Assembly (NCBI RefSeq): GCF_030272615.1 | Contig: NC_081413.1 | Coordinates: 448,486,538-448,550,537, forward strand | Length of the DNA stretch: 64,000 bases | Direction: 5' to 3' | Source: Cryptomeria japonica | Taxonomy: Eukaryota > Streptophyta > Pinopsida > Cupressales > Cupressaceae | Shown here: one piece after another, positions 32,200 through 43,794 of the stretch | Numbering within the stretch: position 1 is the first letter of the stretch | Layout: every line of letters starts with the position of its first letter | Translations under genes and position numbers: made by a program | Notes under the pieces: model-generated | The model's input: the letters and a program-made list of their open reading frames with translations, nothing else | Databases searched by the model: none | Told to the model about the DNA's origin: nothing

Positions 32200-33123
32200 A
32201 ATTTGCAATATGTCCAATTTTGTTACAAGCATAAAAAAGTCACATTGTTTGTCTGAATAGCTTTCCCATATCCTATGCTGGTATGTGTTCTGCATTGATT
32301 AGATAAGTATCCAAATCTTCCACAAACATAATATCTTACATTCATTCTGCAATTTTTCAGAGTTATGACCAACTTTGTTTCATTTAGAACATTGACTGGT
32401 GGGTGTATTAGTGTTTTGATAATTTCTAGATCTACACTGATTTTCTCTATGACCATACTTGTTATAGTTAAAGCATTTCCCATTGAATTTGTAAGCATTA
32501 GGTTGTCTTACCGATTTGCTATGATCATGATTGTTTGTAGTACTGGAACTTTCACCAATTTCAAAGCCAAGGCCATTTGTATCACCATTAGGTTTTTGAT
32601 TCTTCAGCATGTCAACAAGTTCTTATGAACTTTTCTTGAATTTCTCCTTGTGCTGATTTGTAGCAGTCAGTTCATTCTCCAAGATTGCTTTCTGTCTTAT
32701 GAGTTCAGTTTTGTCATTTTGTGTATGCATCAGATCTATCTTTAACATATCATTTTCATGACTGAGTCTAGTGTTTTCATTTCTAGCATCATTTAGTCTT
32801 CTAACCAAGTCTTCTTCATTCTTCTTTCTGTCTTCAATTTCTTTACAAAATCTCATAGTCATATCTTGCATCGCATTCTTTGATGTACTGATTTCTTGTC
32901 TTAGCTTGTTTACCAAATCATTAAGAGTTTCCTTTTCATCTTCCTCTTTCTGCATCTTCTCACAAAGTTCTCTTCTTTTTTTCCTTTCTATATTGTAATT
33001 TTCTTGAAGTGCTTGAATGATGTCCTGAGCAGCCTTCAAATCATCGTCAAGTTTGATATTTTTCACCTTCTCTGCATCATAGGCTGAAAGAGCTATTTCT
33101 AATTGCTTTCTCAAGTTTTCCAT
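32200..33123 (-). pseudogene. element F truncated Gag: coiled coil plus CCHC knuckles
   Basis: The first ATG after the primer-binding site is at 33123 (MENLRKQLEIALSAYDAEKV), only about 60 bp from the site. About 165 residues of continuous coiled coil follow (IERKKRRELCEKMQKEEDEK, RRLNDARNENTRLSHENDML, LENELTATNQHKEKFKK), a stop, then GLGFEIGESSSTTNNH and knuckle-like units: CFNYNKYGHRENQC (second Cys lost), YYVCGRFGYLSNQC and ACNKIGHIANFV, all degraded. This matches the C-terminal half of A and C1 Gag (coil, GVGFEVGQCSNSKDS-like linker, three knuckles). The N-terminal capsid-like half is absent. Confidence 0.75.
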
Positions 33124-33180
33124 CTCTACCGGTGACAAGATCTTCCTCAAGTTGTTAGGCTTCTAAAAATATAGGACCAG

Positions 33181-33192
33181 GCTCTGATACCA
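33181..33192 (-). promoter_or_regulatory. primer-binding site of element F
   Basis: The reverse strand reads TGGTATCAGAGC, a perfect initiator tRNA-Met complement, two bases from the 5' LTR end at 33195. Confidence 0.92.
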
Positions 33193-33194
33193 AT

Positions 33195-33735
33195 TGTTAG
33201 GATTCCCAAAGATACTGAGAGGGGGAGTGAATCAGTATCTGACCAGTAGTAATATTTGCTTAACTTATAACATGAAAAGCATATTAAACTGTATACCAGT
33301 AAACCAATAATAAAGCAGCAAATAAGAATAACAACCACAACATGAAAAAAACACCACAACACAATGTTTTAACGAGGAAACCTGGTGTGGGAAAAACCTC
33401 AGTGGGGTTTGTGACCCACAATATTCACTTACTGGCCAATAAGAGAATATTACTGCTACAATAGGGTCCTGCACATGCAAGAAGGCCAAGTGCCTAGAGC
33501 TCACTGCTCAATTACAAAAGTAGTCACACTGACTTACAAAAATGGATTATACTAATCCAATGTCTTGTACTACTTCAAATTAGCATCTGCTATGCCAGAT
33601 TCAGTATCGGTTTAAGCTTTGCTACATACATAAACCCTTATCCAATAATTCACATAATAGGTCTACTACCTTCTATCTTTCGCATCATCTCTTAATATCT
33701 ATAAAGTGATCTACAATCATCTCATACATATATGA
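33195..33735 (-). repeat. 5' LTR of element F, first piece (split by G)
   Basis: Begins TGTTAGGATTCCCAAAGATA and is interrupted by copia G after the TSD TATGA (33731-33735). The remainder is at 41299-41545. It carries the ACGAGGAAACCTGGTGTGGG block shared with the solo LTR at 18985. Confidence 0.92.
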
Positions 33736-35319
33736 TGTTAGCATTATGTGAACCAGCATGAAGACATAATGATATTGTATGTTGTCATTGATGTCAATAT
33801 CAGACACAGTGTGAACCGGCACATGTGATAAGTGAAGAAAGAGGAACCGGCATATGTGTGAACAGGTTTATATGCCAAAGTGAAGTGGCATATTTGTTCA
33901 AAGTGAACCGGCATGCAGTTATGGGAATTAGCACATCAAAGCACTATATGACTACCGGTAGGTAGGTAGCTTCCACTTCGGGGTTTCCGGTTGGAGTACT
34001 TCAAGTCTGTGTGACTCAATTGGTGATCTTTGTGTGATGAGTTAGCAATATAATGGAGGATAGATCGTGTTGCCACATAAGCTCTATGTGTGTGAAGGAT
34101 CTTGCATGAAGATGACTATTCCTATCTACCTCGGGAATGTGCGAAGTCTATCAAAGGGTGATAACGTGTGATAGATTATCAACTGCCATGAAAATAGTGG
34201 ATAATGGACAATGGAGAATGTCTTGAGATCGATTCAAGACTGGTGCATTTAATGTGGTATGATTCAATGGTCAGGATCGAACCATTTGAATTGCTCAACC
34301 TAGCAGGTTTAGTGTTTAGGGTTTTTGCTACCGACCTATATATTTCCTATAAGGTCAATGTTGGGTTTCTGTTTGAGGTTGTTGGCAAAATTTGTCAGTG
34401 TGTATCCAAGGAAAGTGATACATGATTCTTACCATACGAAAGGAGAGGAGAGATACCTACAAAGTGAATGTGCAGAAGGAAAAGAGGAGCCTAAACGGAT
34501 CTGCATTAGCATTGAGTGCTATTAATAGATCATTGTAATACCTGTTGATCCCTAACCACTTCAATAGTTGTAAAATCCCCTAACAAGGTAGCCTTAACTG
34601 GCTTGACTCAAAATCCCTTAAATCGAGTGGTCTTAACCGGCTTGTTTCAAATCCCTTAACCGGGTAATTCAAGGCTAATGAGTTCTGAGAAGCTAGAGAA
34701 GCTTAGGAGATCCTTTCATCTATTGAGTTCTTAAAATCCTCTAACAAGGTGACCCTACCAAATTTAACCCTTAACCAGGTGATTCTTAACAGGATCGGTT
34801 CCTACTAGAACCTATTGTAATGTCCTTAACTAGACAAGGCTCCTAACAGAGCAGACTTCTAAAGAGTTCAAAAAGAAGCTTGTGGGTATTCATCCCCATC
34901 GTGGTTTTTCCCAGTTGGGTTTCCACATGAAAAATATGTGTCATGTGTAATGCTTTTGTCTTGTGATGCTCTGTTTTATCTGTTAAGCACATGAATGTTC
35001 TATGTTTTATGGCTATCTATAAAACATATTGAACTCACTGTTGTGAAGATTTGATGGTTAAGTTTACTAGTTTATGCATGAGAATATAATGATAATGTGG
35101 TATTGAGCTAAGAGAAAATCTTATTGAGTGACTGGTTCATGACTGATTGAGCTATACTGGATGTTACCGGTTGCACTCTGTTTTACCGGTATCCCTGTTT
35201 ATCAATCATTTGGAGTATTTGTTGTCAAACCAGTTTTGGACTATATTTGTGTTTGTACTGATTCACCCCCCCCCTTCTTAGTACCGGTTTTGTACTAGTG
35301 GTTCATCATTGAGTTATCA
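33736..35319 (+). repeat. 5' LTR of copia G
   Basis: TGTTAGCATTATGTGAACC ... GAGTTATCA. Has the U3 motif TTGTCATTGATGTCAA (33783-33798), repeated AACCGG-type units, CATCGTGGTTTTTCCC ... GGGTTTCCACA near 34898-34928, and a C run before TTCTTAGTACCGG near the 3' end. Confidence 0.95.
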
Positions 35320-35321
35320 AT

Positions 35322-35333
35322 TGGTATCAGAGC
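35322..35333 (+). promoter_or_regulatory. primer-binding site of copia G
   Basis: TGGTATCAGAGC, perfect complement to initiator tRNA-Met, two bases after the LTR end. Confidence 0.95.
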
Positions 35334-35388
35334 ACTCCAGGTCCTCTGTGTTGTAAGCTTAACTGCTTGAGGAAAAGATCCTAGCCAA

Positions 35389-36962
35389 ATGATGAAGAGG
35401 GAAGGTCCAAAGTTCAACAAGGAAAACTTTGGTATATGGAAAGACAGGATGAAGATATTCATCAAAAGCATGGGTGTTCAACACTGGAGTTATGTTGAAA
35501 ATGTATATGTTGTTCCTACCGGTACTCTCACCGATGACCAAAAGAGAGAGATACAAGAAAATGGGCAAGTCATGGAAGCCCTCATCAGTAGTCTATCTGA
35601 CATTGAGTTTATTGATATTCAGGGCAAGACAAATCTCAAAGAGGTATGGGATGCTCTTGAAAATATCTATGGTGGTGATGAGCATGTAAAACGGGCTAAG
35701 GAAGAGAGCTTGAGAGGAAAGTTTGAAGACATGCGGATGATTGAAGGAGAGACCATTCAGTAGTATGGAATAAGAATCAAAACAGTTGTTGGAGAAATAA
35801 AGAGTGCAGGTGGCAAAATAGAAGATTCCACTATGGTAAGTAAAGTCCTGAGATCCCTATTGCCGGTCTATACAATAAGGGTTGCTGCTATTTAGGAGCT
35901 AAGATCAATAGCCAAGTCTAAGGCGTCCTTGGACTCCATCATTGCCAAATTGACAGCCTATGAGCTAAATAGTTTTGATGGTAGTATTCAAAAGACAGAA
36001 TTAGCTTTTAAAGCTTTCGCTATACCATACAAAAAAGGAAAAGAGGCTAGTACTAGTGGGGAACCTAATCAGAATAGAGAAATGAAGGATGAAGAGTTTC
36101 TGATAGAATTTGAAGCTCTTCTTGCCAGGAGATTTCCAAAAGGGACCAGCAAATACAAAGGCAAGCTTCCTTCAAAATGTTTCTCCTGTAACCGGATAGG
36201 ACATATTGCTATGAACTGTCCTAATAGTGACAACAAGGATAAACCGAAAAGGTTCAAGAAATTCAGAGGAAACTGGAGAAATTGTTTTGTGGCAGTTGAT
36301 GAAGGTGTCATAGATGAGGAATCAGAAGATGAAGAGAATGAAGACATTCTGTTTGTTGTTGTAAAGGAAGATGTGGCAGACAAGAAGGCTCTTGTCTCCC
36401 GGTTTGATGATTCCAATGAGTGGATCATTGATAGTGGTTGTTCTCACCATATGACTGGAGACCAGAGCAAGTTTCTATCCTTAGAGGAGTATGATGGTGG
36501 TATGGTTCGCTTTGGCAATGATGCACCATGCATGGTCAAAGGCAGAGGGTCCATCTCTTTGAATTGAAAGAGTAGTGCTGACAATGTGTACTAGGTTGAT
36601 GGTCTCAGACACAACGTTCTAAGTGTTGCCCAGCTAAATGATAGTGGTGTCACTCTGCAATTCAAGAATGGAGTTTGCAGAATGAAAGGTAAAGATGGCA
36701 AATTGGTAGCCACCGGCATGCAGACTAAAGGTAACCTATTTCATCTAAATGAAAATATAATTACATGTCTTATGGCTAAGCTTGATGATAGCTGGATATG
36801 GCATAGGAGGTTCTGCCATGTGAACTTTGATAGCATTGTGAAGACTAGTAAGATCAAGGTAGTTAGAGGGTTGTCGGTGCTAAGAAAACCGGATAATACC
36901 TTGTGTAGAGAATGTCAATTGGGGAAAATGTCTTCGTCAACCTTTAAAGGTAAATCTGACTA
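35389..36962 (+). pseudogene. copia G gag, protease and pre-integrase
   Basis: Starts at ATGATG (35389) with MMKREGPKFNKENFGIWKDR, the usual copia Gag opening. One frame continues with stops at about 35761, 35893, 36565 and 36592. The knuckle CFSCNRIGHIAMNC is intact (about 36178-36220). Protease motif WIIDSGCSHHMTGD is intact (about 36421-36462). The pre-integrase HHCC zinc site (WIWHRRFCHVNFD ... CRECQLGK) is present at about 36790-36930. A frameshift follows near 36963. Few stops relative to the other elements agree with G being the youngest full insertion. Confidence 0.93.
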
Positions 36963-39462
36963 CTGACAACTTGCTTGATCTTATGCATACTAATTTATGT
37001 GGTCCTATGAAAACTAGAAGTGTGTAGGGTGATAGGTACTTCATGATTCTCACTGATGACTGCTCAAGAATGATGTGGGTCACATTCTTGAAAGACAAGT
37101 CTGAATCTTTTGGGAAATTCAAAGCTTTTAGAGCATTAGTGGAGAAGGAAAGCGGTAAAAGGATCAAATGTCTCAGAACTGATCAAGGAGGGGAATTCAC
37201 TTCTAGTGAATTCAATAAGTATTGTGAAGAATTTGGCATCAAGAGACAGCTGTCTGCCCCCCGGACTCCACAACGGAATGGTCTACCAGAGAGGAATAAC
37301 CGGACTGTGGTTGAAGCAGCTAGAACCATGTTGATCCAAGGAAAGGTTGCTCACACCTTTTGGAGAGAAGTGGTGAGCACTACAGTCTACACTATGAACC
37401 GGATACTTATCAAAAAGGGTAAGGACAAAACTCCTTATGAGTATTGGACTGGTAAGACACCTGTGGTTAACTACTTTAAGGTATTTGGTAGCAATGTTAC
37501 ATCAAGAGGAGTGAACATTAGGGAAAATTTGAACCTAAATGTGATGAAGGAATGTTTCTAGGATATTCCACCAAGAGTAAAGCTTTCAAGTGCTACAACA
37601 ATAGGACTCAGAGAATTATGGAAAGTATCAATGTAAGAGTTGATGAATCCCCTAAGAAGACTGAGGAAATCGGCAGTGAGCAAGTTGTAAATGAACCGGT
37701 TGCAACCTTCTGGGAACCAGTTGTCAGTCAACCTAGTAATAGTAACAGTGTTCCTGAACCGGCGAATGCTAATACTGATGAAGATGAGGATGAAGAAGAA
37801 AAGCAAGAAGAACTAGTTAAGACCATTCCTCAGTATGTCAAGTTGAATCATGATCCCAAGAAGATCATAGGTGATAAGGATGCAGGAATCCTTACTAGAA
37901 GAAAGATCAGAGAAAACTCATGTATGATCTCTGAATTTGAGCCTAAGTCATTCAAAGAGGCTCATAAAGATGAAGACTAGATCAAGGCAATGGAAGAAGA
38001 ACTTGATCAGATAGAGAAAAATGGTACATGGTCCTTGGTACCCAGACCAGAGCATAAAAATGTCATTGGCACCAAATGGGTGTTCAGAAATAAGTTGAAT
38101 GAGGATGGCACAGTGATTAGGAATAAACCAAGACTGGTATGCAAAGGATATGCTCAAGAAGAAGGTGAAGACTATGGGGAAACCTTTGCTCTTGTAGCCA
38201 GATTGGAAAGAGTTTGTATGCTTCTTGCATATGCAGCTTTTAAGAGGTTCAAGGTATATCAAATGGATGTAAAATCTGCATTCCTAAATGGTGTACTTGA
38301 AAAGGAGGTGTATATTGAGCAACCAGATGGGTTTTCCCTATCTGAAGACAATGACATGGTATGTAGGCTACATAAAGCATTATATGGTCTAAAGAAAGCA
38401 CCTAGGGCGTGGTATGAGCACCTACATTCAAATCTTGTGACGATTGGATTTGAGAGAACAAGTGAAGATAGCAATATCTACTTGAAGTCTGAAGGAGATC
38501 AGATTCTGATCTGTGAAGTTTTTGTTGATGACATCATCTTTGGTGGAGATGACAAGATGAGTCATGAGTTTGCTAATGAGATGAAGAAAGAGTTTGAGAT
38601 GTCACTCATAGGGGAGATTAAGTTCTTCATTGGACTGTAGATCCAACAGATGAAAGATTGAATCTTCATCACTCAGTCCAAATATGTCAAAGAAGTGTTG
38701 AAGACTTTTGGCATGGAAGATAGTAAACTGGTTGGTACACTGATGGTGATCGGTTGCAAATTGACAAAGGAGGATGATTCTGCACTAGTTGATGAGAAGG
38801 AATACCGATCAATGATTGGTAAGTTGCATTATGTAGTGCATAGTAGACCGGATATTGCACATGTAGTTGGCCTCACTGCAAGGTTCCAGAAGAGTCCAAG
38901 AGAATCTCACTTGAGTGCAGTCAAGCAGATTCTTAGGTATCTGAAGGGAACAGTTGACTATGGATTGTGGTACCCATACAACAATAAATTCAATCTGAAA
39001 GTATTCACAGATGCTGATTGGGCCAGTAATGTGGATGACTGGAAGAGCACAACCGGTGGTGCATTTTTTCTCAGTGGTAGACTGGTCTCATGGATGAGTA
39101 AAAAGCAGAGTTGCATCTCTCAGTCTACAATGGAAGCGAAGTATGTTGTAGCTTTCATGAGCTGCACTCAAACAATCTGGATGAAGCATGTACTGGAAGG
39201 ATTTAAGATCCCTATATCTGAACCAGTAAGTATATTCTCTGATAACACAAGTGCTATCAATATATCAAAGAATCTGTTTTTCCATTCTAGAACCAAGCAT
39301 TTTGAGCTTAAGTATCTTTTCTTGAGGGAAAATGTTTAGAATAAAGAGATTCCATTAAAGCATGTGTCCAGTAAGGAGCAGTTAGCAGACATATTCACCA
39401 AGCCTCTCCCAAAGACAACATTTGTGCATTTGAGAGGTGAATTAGGGGTATTGCCCCTTTAG
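36963..39462 (+). pseudogene. copia G integrase, reverse transcriptase and RNase H
   Basis: Integrase: the first catalytic position reads HTNLCGP (Asp to Asn), then CLRTDQGGEFTSSEF and GLPERNNRT keep the second Asp and the Glu. A frameshift near 37550 precedes the IN C-terminus (KAFKCYNNRTQRIMESINVR). RT follows from about 37990: [40 protein letters not shown] and the catalytic [11 protein letters not shown]. After a stop at 38638, RNase H runs from 38695 (VFTDADWASNVDD, CISQSTMEAKYVVA, FSDNTSAINISKN) with one more stop at 39338-39340 to the natural end GVLPL at 39462. Two frameshifts and several stops inactivate it. Confidence 0.92.
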
Positions 39463-39717
39463 GAGGTGAACTAAAAGTGATTGTTCCACATCAGTCAGGT
39501 ACTAAAAAGACAAATATTTGGTTGATTGGTGTGTTTATGGATGCTACTCCTCAAGGGCAGCAGCATGATGAAATAGTGATGATTGTACCTCCACTTTGGC
39601 ATTGTTGTCAAAGGGGGAGAAGGAGTGAAGCAAAAAGATATTTGTAGCAAATGGGGAGAAGATGTGAAGCAGAGAAGATATCTTTTGTATATTGCCATCA
39701 ATGCCAAAGGGGGAGAT
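39463..39717 (+). promoter_or_regulatory. G 3' non-coding region with polypurine tracts
   Basis: Contains CAAAGGGGGAGAAGG near 39608-39622 and the priming tract AAAGGGGGAGAT at 39706-39717 against the 3' LTR. No coding region. Confidence 0.8.
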
Positions 39718-41293
39718 TGTTGGCATTATGTGAACCAGCATGAAGACATAATGATATTGTATGTTGTCATTGATGTCAATATGAGACACAGTGTGAACCG
39801 GCACATGTGATAAGTGAAGAGAGAGGAACCAGCATATGTGTGAACTAGTTTATATGCCAAAGTGAACCGACATGTAGTTATGGGAACCGACACATGGAAG
39901 CACTGTATGACTACCGGTTGGTAGGCAGCCTCCATTTCAGGGTTTCCGGTTGGAGTATCTCAAGTCTGTGTGACTCAATCGGTGATCTTTGTGTGAGGAG
40001 TTAGTAGTATAATGGAGGATAGGTCGTGTTTCCACGTAACCTCTATGTGCGTGAAGGATCTTGCATGAAGATGACTATTCCTATCTACCTCAAGAATGTG
40101 TGAAGTCTGTCAAACGGTGATAATGTGTGATGGGTTATCAACCGCCATGAAAATAGTGGATAATGGATGATGGAGAATGTCTTGAGATCGATTCAAGACT
40201 AGTGCATTTAATGCAGTATGATTCAATGGTCAGGATCAAACCGTTTGAATTGCTCAACCTAACAGGTTTAGGGTTTAAGGTTTTTGCTACTAACCTGTAT
40301 GTTTCCTATAAGGTCACTGTTGGGTTTTTGTCTGAGGTTGTTGGCAAAAGTTGTGAGTGTGTACCCAAGGAAAGTAATACGTGATTCTTGCTAGACCAAA
40401 GGAGAGGAGAGATACCTGCAAAGTGAATGTGCAAAAGGAAAAGAGGAGCCTAAATGGATTTGCATTAGCATTGAGTATTGTTAACAGATCATTGTAATAC
40501 TTGTTGATCCCTAACAACTTCAATAGTTGTAAAATCCCCTAACAGGGTAGCCTTAACTAGCTTGACTCAAAATCCCTTAAATTGGGTGGTCTTAACTAGC
40601 TTGTTTAAAATCCCTTAACTGGGTAATTCGAGGCTAATGAGTTCTAAGAAGCTAGAGAAGCTTACAAGATCCTTTTAGCTATCAAGTTCTTAAAATCCTC
40701 TAACAAGGTGACCCTACCAGGTTTAACCCTTAACCGGGTATCCATTAACTGGGTGATCCTTAACAGGATCGGTTCCTACTAGAACCTATTGTAATGTCCT
40801 TAACCGAACAAGGCTCCTAATAGAGCATACTTCTAAAGAGTTCAAAAAGCAGCTTGTTAGAATTCATCCCCACCATGGTTTTTCCCAGTTAGGCTTCCAC
40901 GTGAAAAATATTTGTGTCATGTGTAATGCTTTTGTCTTGTGATGCTCTGTTTTATCTGTTAAGCACATGAATGTTCTATGTTTTATGGCTATCTATAAAA
41001 CATATTGAACTCACTGTTGTGAAGATTTGATGGTTAAGTTTACTAGTTTATGCATGAGAATATAATGATAATGTGTAATTGAGCTAAGAGAAAAGCTTAT
41101 TGAGTGACCAGTTCATGACTGATTGAGCTATACTGGATGTTACCGATTGCACTCTGTTTTAACGATATCCCTGTTTATCAGTCATTTGGAGTATTTGTTG
41201 TCAAACCAGTTTTGGACTGTATTTGTGTTTGTACTGATTCAGCCCACCCTCTCAGTACCGGTTTGGTACTAGTGGTTCATCATTGAGTTATCA
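39718..41293 (+). repeat. 3' LTR of copia G
   Basis: TGTTGGCATTATGTGAACC ... GAGTTATCA, matching the 5' LTR with scattered, mostly transition differences, followed by TSD TATGA. Confidence 0.95.
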
Positions 41294-41298
41294 TATGA

Positions 41299-41545
41299 GT
41301 CATGTTACAATCCACCATGTCGACTTACAAAAGATTTTACAATTAATTACAAAATACATTAATACAAAATTGTTGTCGGCCAGGGTGCCGATAATCTTCC
41401 TTTTTGGTGTCGGTGTTCTATATGCCAGTGTAGAGTATGTCGGTGTTGGTGTCTGCCTGTTGGTATCACATGATTGTAAGATTACCATCAATGACAATGC
41501 CTTCAATCACTTATAATATCTCATTGGAGTGTGCATTCGCCAACA
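41299..41545 (-). repeat. 5' LTR of element F, second piece
   Basis: Continues the F LTR after G, ending GTGCATTCGCCAACA at 41545, followed by TSD CTTAT (41546-41550). Together with 33195-33735 it gives an LTR of about 788 bp. Confidence 0.9.
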
Positions 41546-42252
41546 CTTATTTAGGAAGTCATTCTCCCTTATGAAAAACTTCTTGTATTTCTTGAACACT
41601 TTTCGTACTTTGTTAAGATCTTCAAGAGCACAAACCAATTCTCCTTCAAGGTCAACCACAACATCTGTATCTTCTTCCTCACTGTCATCTCTATTTTTAA
41701 ATTCACCACCACTATGTTTCTCGTTAAGGATCTCTTGACCCATGAAGATACTAGTTTGTTTTTCATCTTCATTGTATTCCTCAACCAACTCACTTTCATC
41801 ATCAGAGACATCACTATCAATTAAGTAAAGAACCTTCTTCATTTGAAAATTTATTCTTCTTGGTTTATAAAACCTTTTACCCTTATCCTTGACACCTTCC
41901 ACATTATTGTCTCCCTTCTTCTTATAGGGACACTTAGCTCCAAAATATCCTATTTTACCACAGTCAAAGCATTTGAAACATAGCTTTCCTCTATACTTTC
42001 ATGATCCTTTCTTGAAATTTCTAACAAAGTTAGCTTCAACAGCATCAGAGTCATTTGTATCTTGTTCTTTTCATTTTTGTGTGGTATTGAAGGTAGCCTC
42101 TCTCTTTGATGATTCTCCACCTATTGTTCTCATTTCATAAGCTGATAAGGAGCCAAAGATTTCATCCATAGAAGAAAGTCTTTAAGTTTTTAGCTTCCTC
42201 AATAGCCGAGACCTTTATATCATACTTTGAGGTTAATCGTCTCAGAACCTTC
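41546..42252 (-). pseudogene. copia A gag, middle part
   Basis: On the reverse strand the gag continues from the E insertion (42252): KVLRRLTSKYDIKVSAIEEA, then the first knuckle CFDCGKIGYFGAKC (His to Tyr) near 41980-41938, an acidic stretch (DSDVSDDESELVEEYNEDEK) and the start of the coiled coil (ALEDLNKVRKVFKKYKKF), which is cut by element F at 41546. The same order as in C1. Confidence 0.88.
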
Positions 42253-43794
42253 TGTAGATCAGGAAATTGAGGATGCATCAAAACAAATAACACTTAGGAC
42301 AATCACAAAACCTAAAACTGCAATGAAGACAATCCTAATCCAATCAATGAAAACATAAAGATGAGATATTCAAAATGAAATCAAAGCAAACCAAATGCAG
42401 ATATCTCCTTCATGTGGCTCCATTGTTCTTCTTTCACCTTCCAATTTGATGTTGTTCTCACCTACAAAGTGCATTTGCAAGTGTAAAGCAAGTTGTTGAT
42501 GAAATTTGTAGCATAAGGTTACTCAAAAATGTGATTGATTGACTGATCTCAGAAACTCATCCAATTTATAGATAAATTGGAGAGAGGATAAGATTAGCAT
42601 GAAATTGATATTAAAGGCAATTGATTTCAAAAATGGCAAAATTGAGTTGAAGGAAGAAGGTTATGACACCTTCTATGTCATGACTTATGACATATTGCCA
42701 ATGCAAAGGTTAGAGGACTAAAAGCCTATGACATCTTGCTATGCCAACGGTATGACGCATGAGAAATTCATGCTTCCACCGAAGCACAAAAATAGGGAGA
42801 GACTAGAGATTAATTGATTAGGTGGAAATTGAATTTAGAAAATTAGAAAATGAGGTGAATTAATTAATAATTTTTCATTCATTAATTAATTCACAAAAAG
42901 AGAGGGAATTAATTAGCCAATTAAATAAATATTTAATTGTGACAAGAAGACTTAGGATAAATAAATAAATAAATATTTAATTGTGACAAGAAGACTTAGG
43001 ATAAATAAATAAATTATTTAACCTAGAGGGAAAAATGACAAACAAGATTAAATGAATAAATCATAAAACCCTAGAAGATGAATTAGAAATGCAAGGACAA
43101 CAATTAGGTCTTGACAAAAGATAATTGATGTAGGTTCAATCATGATTCTGATTGACAAAGGACCAATGTTGATAAATGATTGAGATTGGGTGACAAAAAT
43201 CCATGACAAATTGATCAAGATTGACAAGGAGATCAAATTGATAGGTGCCAATTGACGAGGAACAATGACTAATTGATCCAAATTGACATGATTGAAAAGG
43301 AAAAAGATCGATGATGAATCGATCGCAAAATGACGAGATTGACAAGGACAAGGATCGATGACAAATCGATCACAAAATGACGAGATTGACAAGGACAAGG
43401 ATTGATGACAAGTCGATCACAAAATGATGAGATTGACAAGAGGACAAGGATCGATGACAAATCAATCACAAAATTATGAGATTGACGAGAGGAAAAAATC
43501 CCTAATTCTATCATCGATTAGGATTGACGATGTCCAAAATGATGATAAATGAGCACGCACACTAATGTGATAGGATAAGATCAACCAAAATCATGACTGA
43601 AGATTGTTATCGACAAGACCAAATTCGAAAGCAAGAAAAATGAGGAATGCAGAAGGACTCGATGCTCGCAAATGATAAAGACCAAGTGTACAACATAGAA
43701 GAAATGTTAATGCAATGCAAAAACCCTAAAATAAGGCAATGCGCAAATGTTAAAATATGACTCTGCAAGCGTTGACCTTTTTTAGACATCTACA
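42253..43794 (-). repeat. 3' LTR of element E
   Basis: 1,542 bp. It differs from the right LTR mainly by an extra 41-bp tandem copy around 42920-43010 (AATATTTAATTGTGACAAGA twice). It contains a minisatellite of about 47 bp at 43265-43500. A TATA-like CTATAAAT on the reverse strand lies near 42558-42566. Confidence 0.9.
43265..43500. repeat. minisatellite in E LTR, unit about 47 bp, 4-5 copies
   Basis: Unit around GATCGATGACAAATCGATCA followed by CAAAATGACGAGATTGACAAG, repeated with small changes. The same array is in the right LTR at 52445-52660 with a slightly different copy pattern. Confidence 0.85.

Larger units (their letters stand above)
33736..41293 (+). mobile_element. copia element G, complete but mutated (7,558 bp)
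   Basis: The most complete element in the window: two LTRs of 1,584 and 1,576 bp that look about 95% alike, primer-binding site, full-length gag-pol with stops and frameshifts, polypurine tract AAAGGGGGAGAT (39706-39717), and TSD TATGA on both sides (33731-33735, 41294-41298). It is inserted in the 5' LTR of F and is the innermost element of the stack. Confidence 0.95.
23217..41545 (-). mobile_element. element F: non-autonomous LTR retrotransposon lacking pol, with a large extra frame
   Basis: A reverse-oriented LTR element with TSD CTTAT, inserted in A gag. Order in its own sense: 5' LTR (41545-33195, split by G), initiator-Met primer-binding site (33181-33192), short coiled-coil/CCHC Gag (33123 to about 32200), long extra frame (31704 to about 29140 and 24711-23906, split by insert J), multiple polypurine tracts, 3' LTR (23655-23217). 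No protease DSG, HHCC/DDE integrase, YVDD or RNase H motif is seen on either strand. Without G and J it is about 6.3 kb. Confidence 0.85.

Noticed and set aside
33195-41545. 33195-33735 and 41299-41545 as two separate truncated LTRs
   Set aside because: The TSD TATGA of copia G and the continuity of LTR sequence show they are one LTR split by G.
43048-43514. Reverse frames with repeated CDRFVIDPCPCQS-like residues
   Set aside because: Direct translation of the 47-bp LTR minisatellite; not a protein gene.
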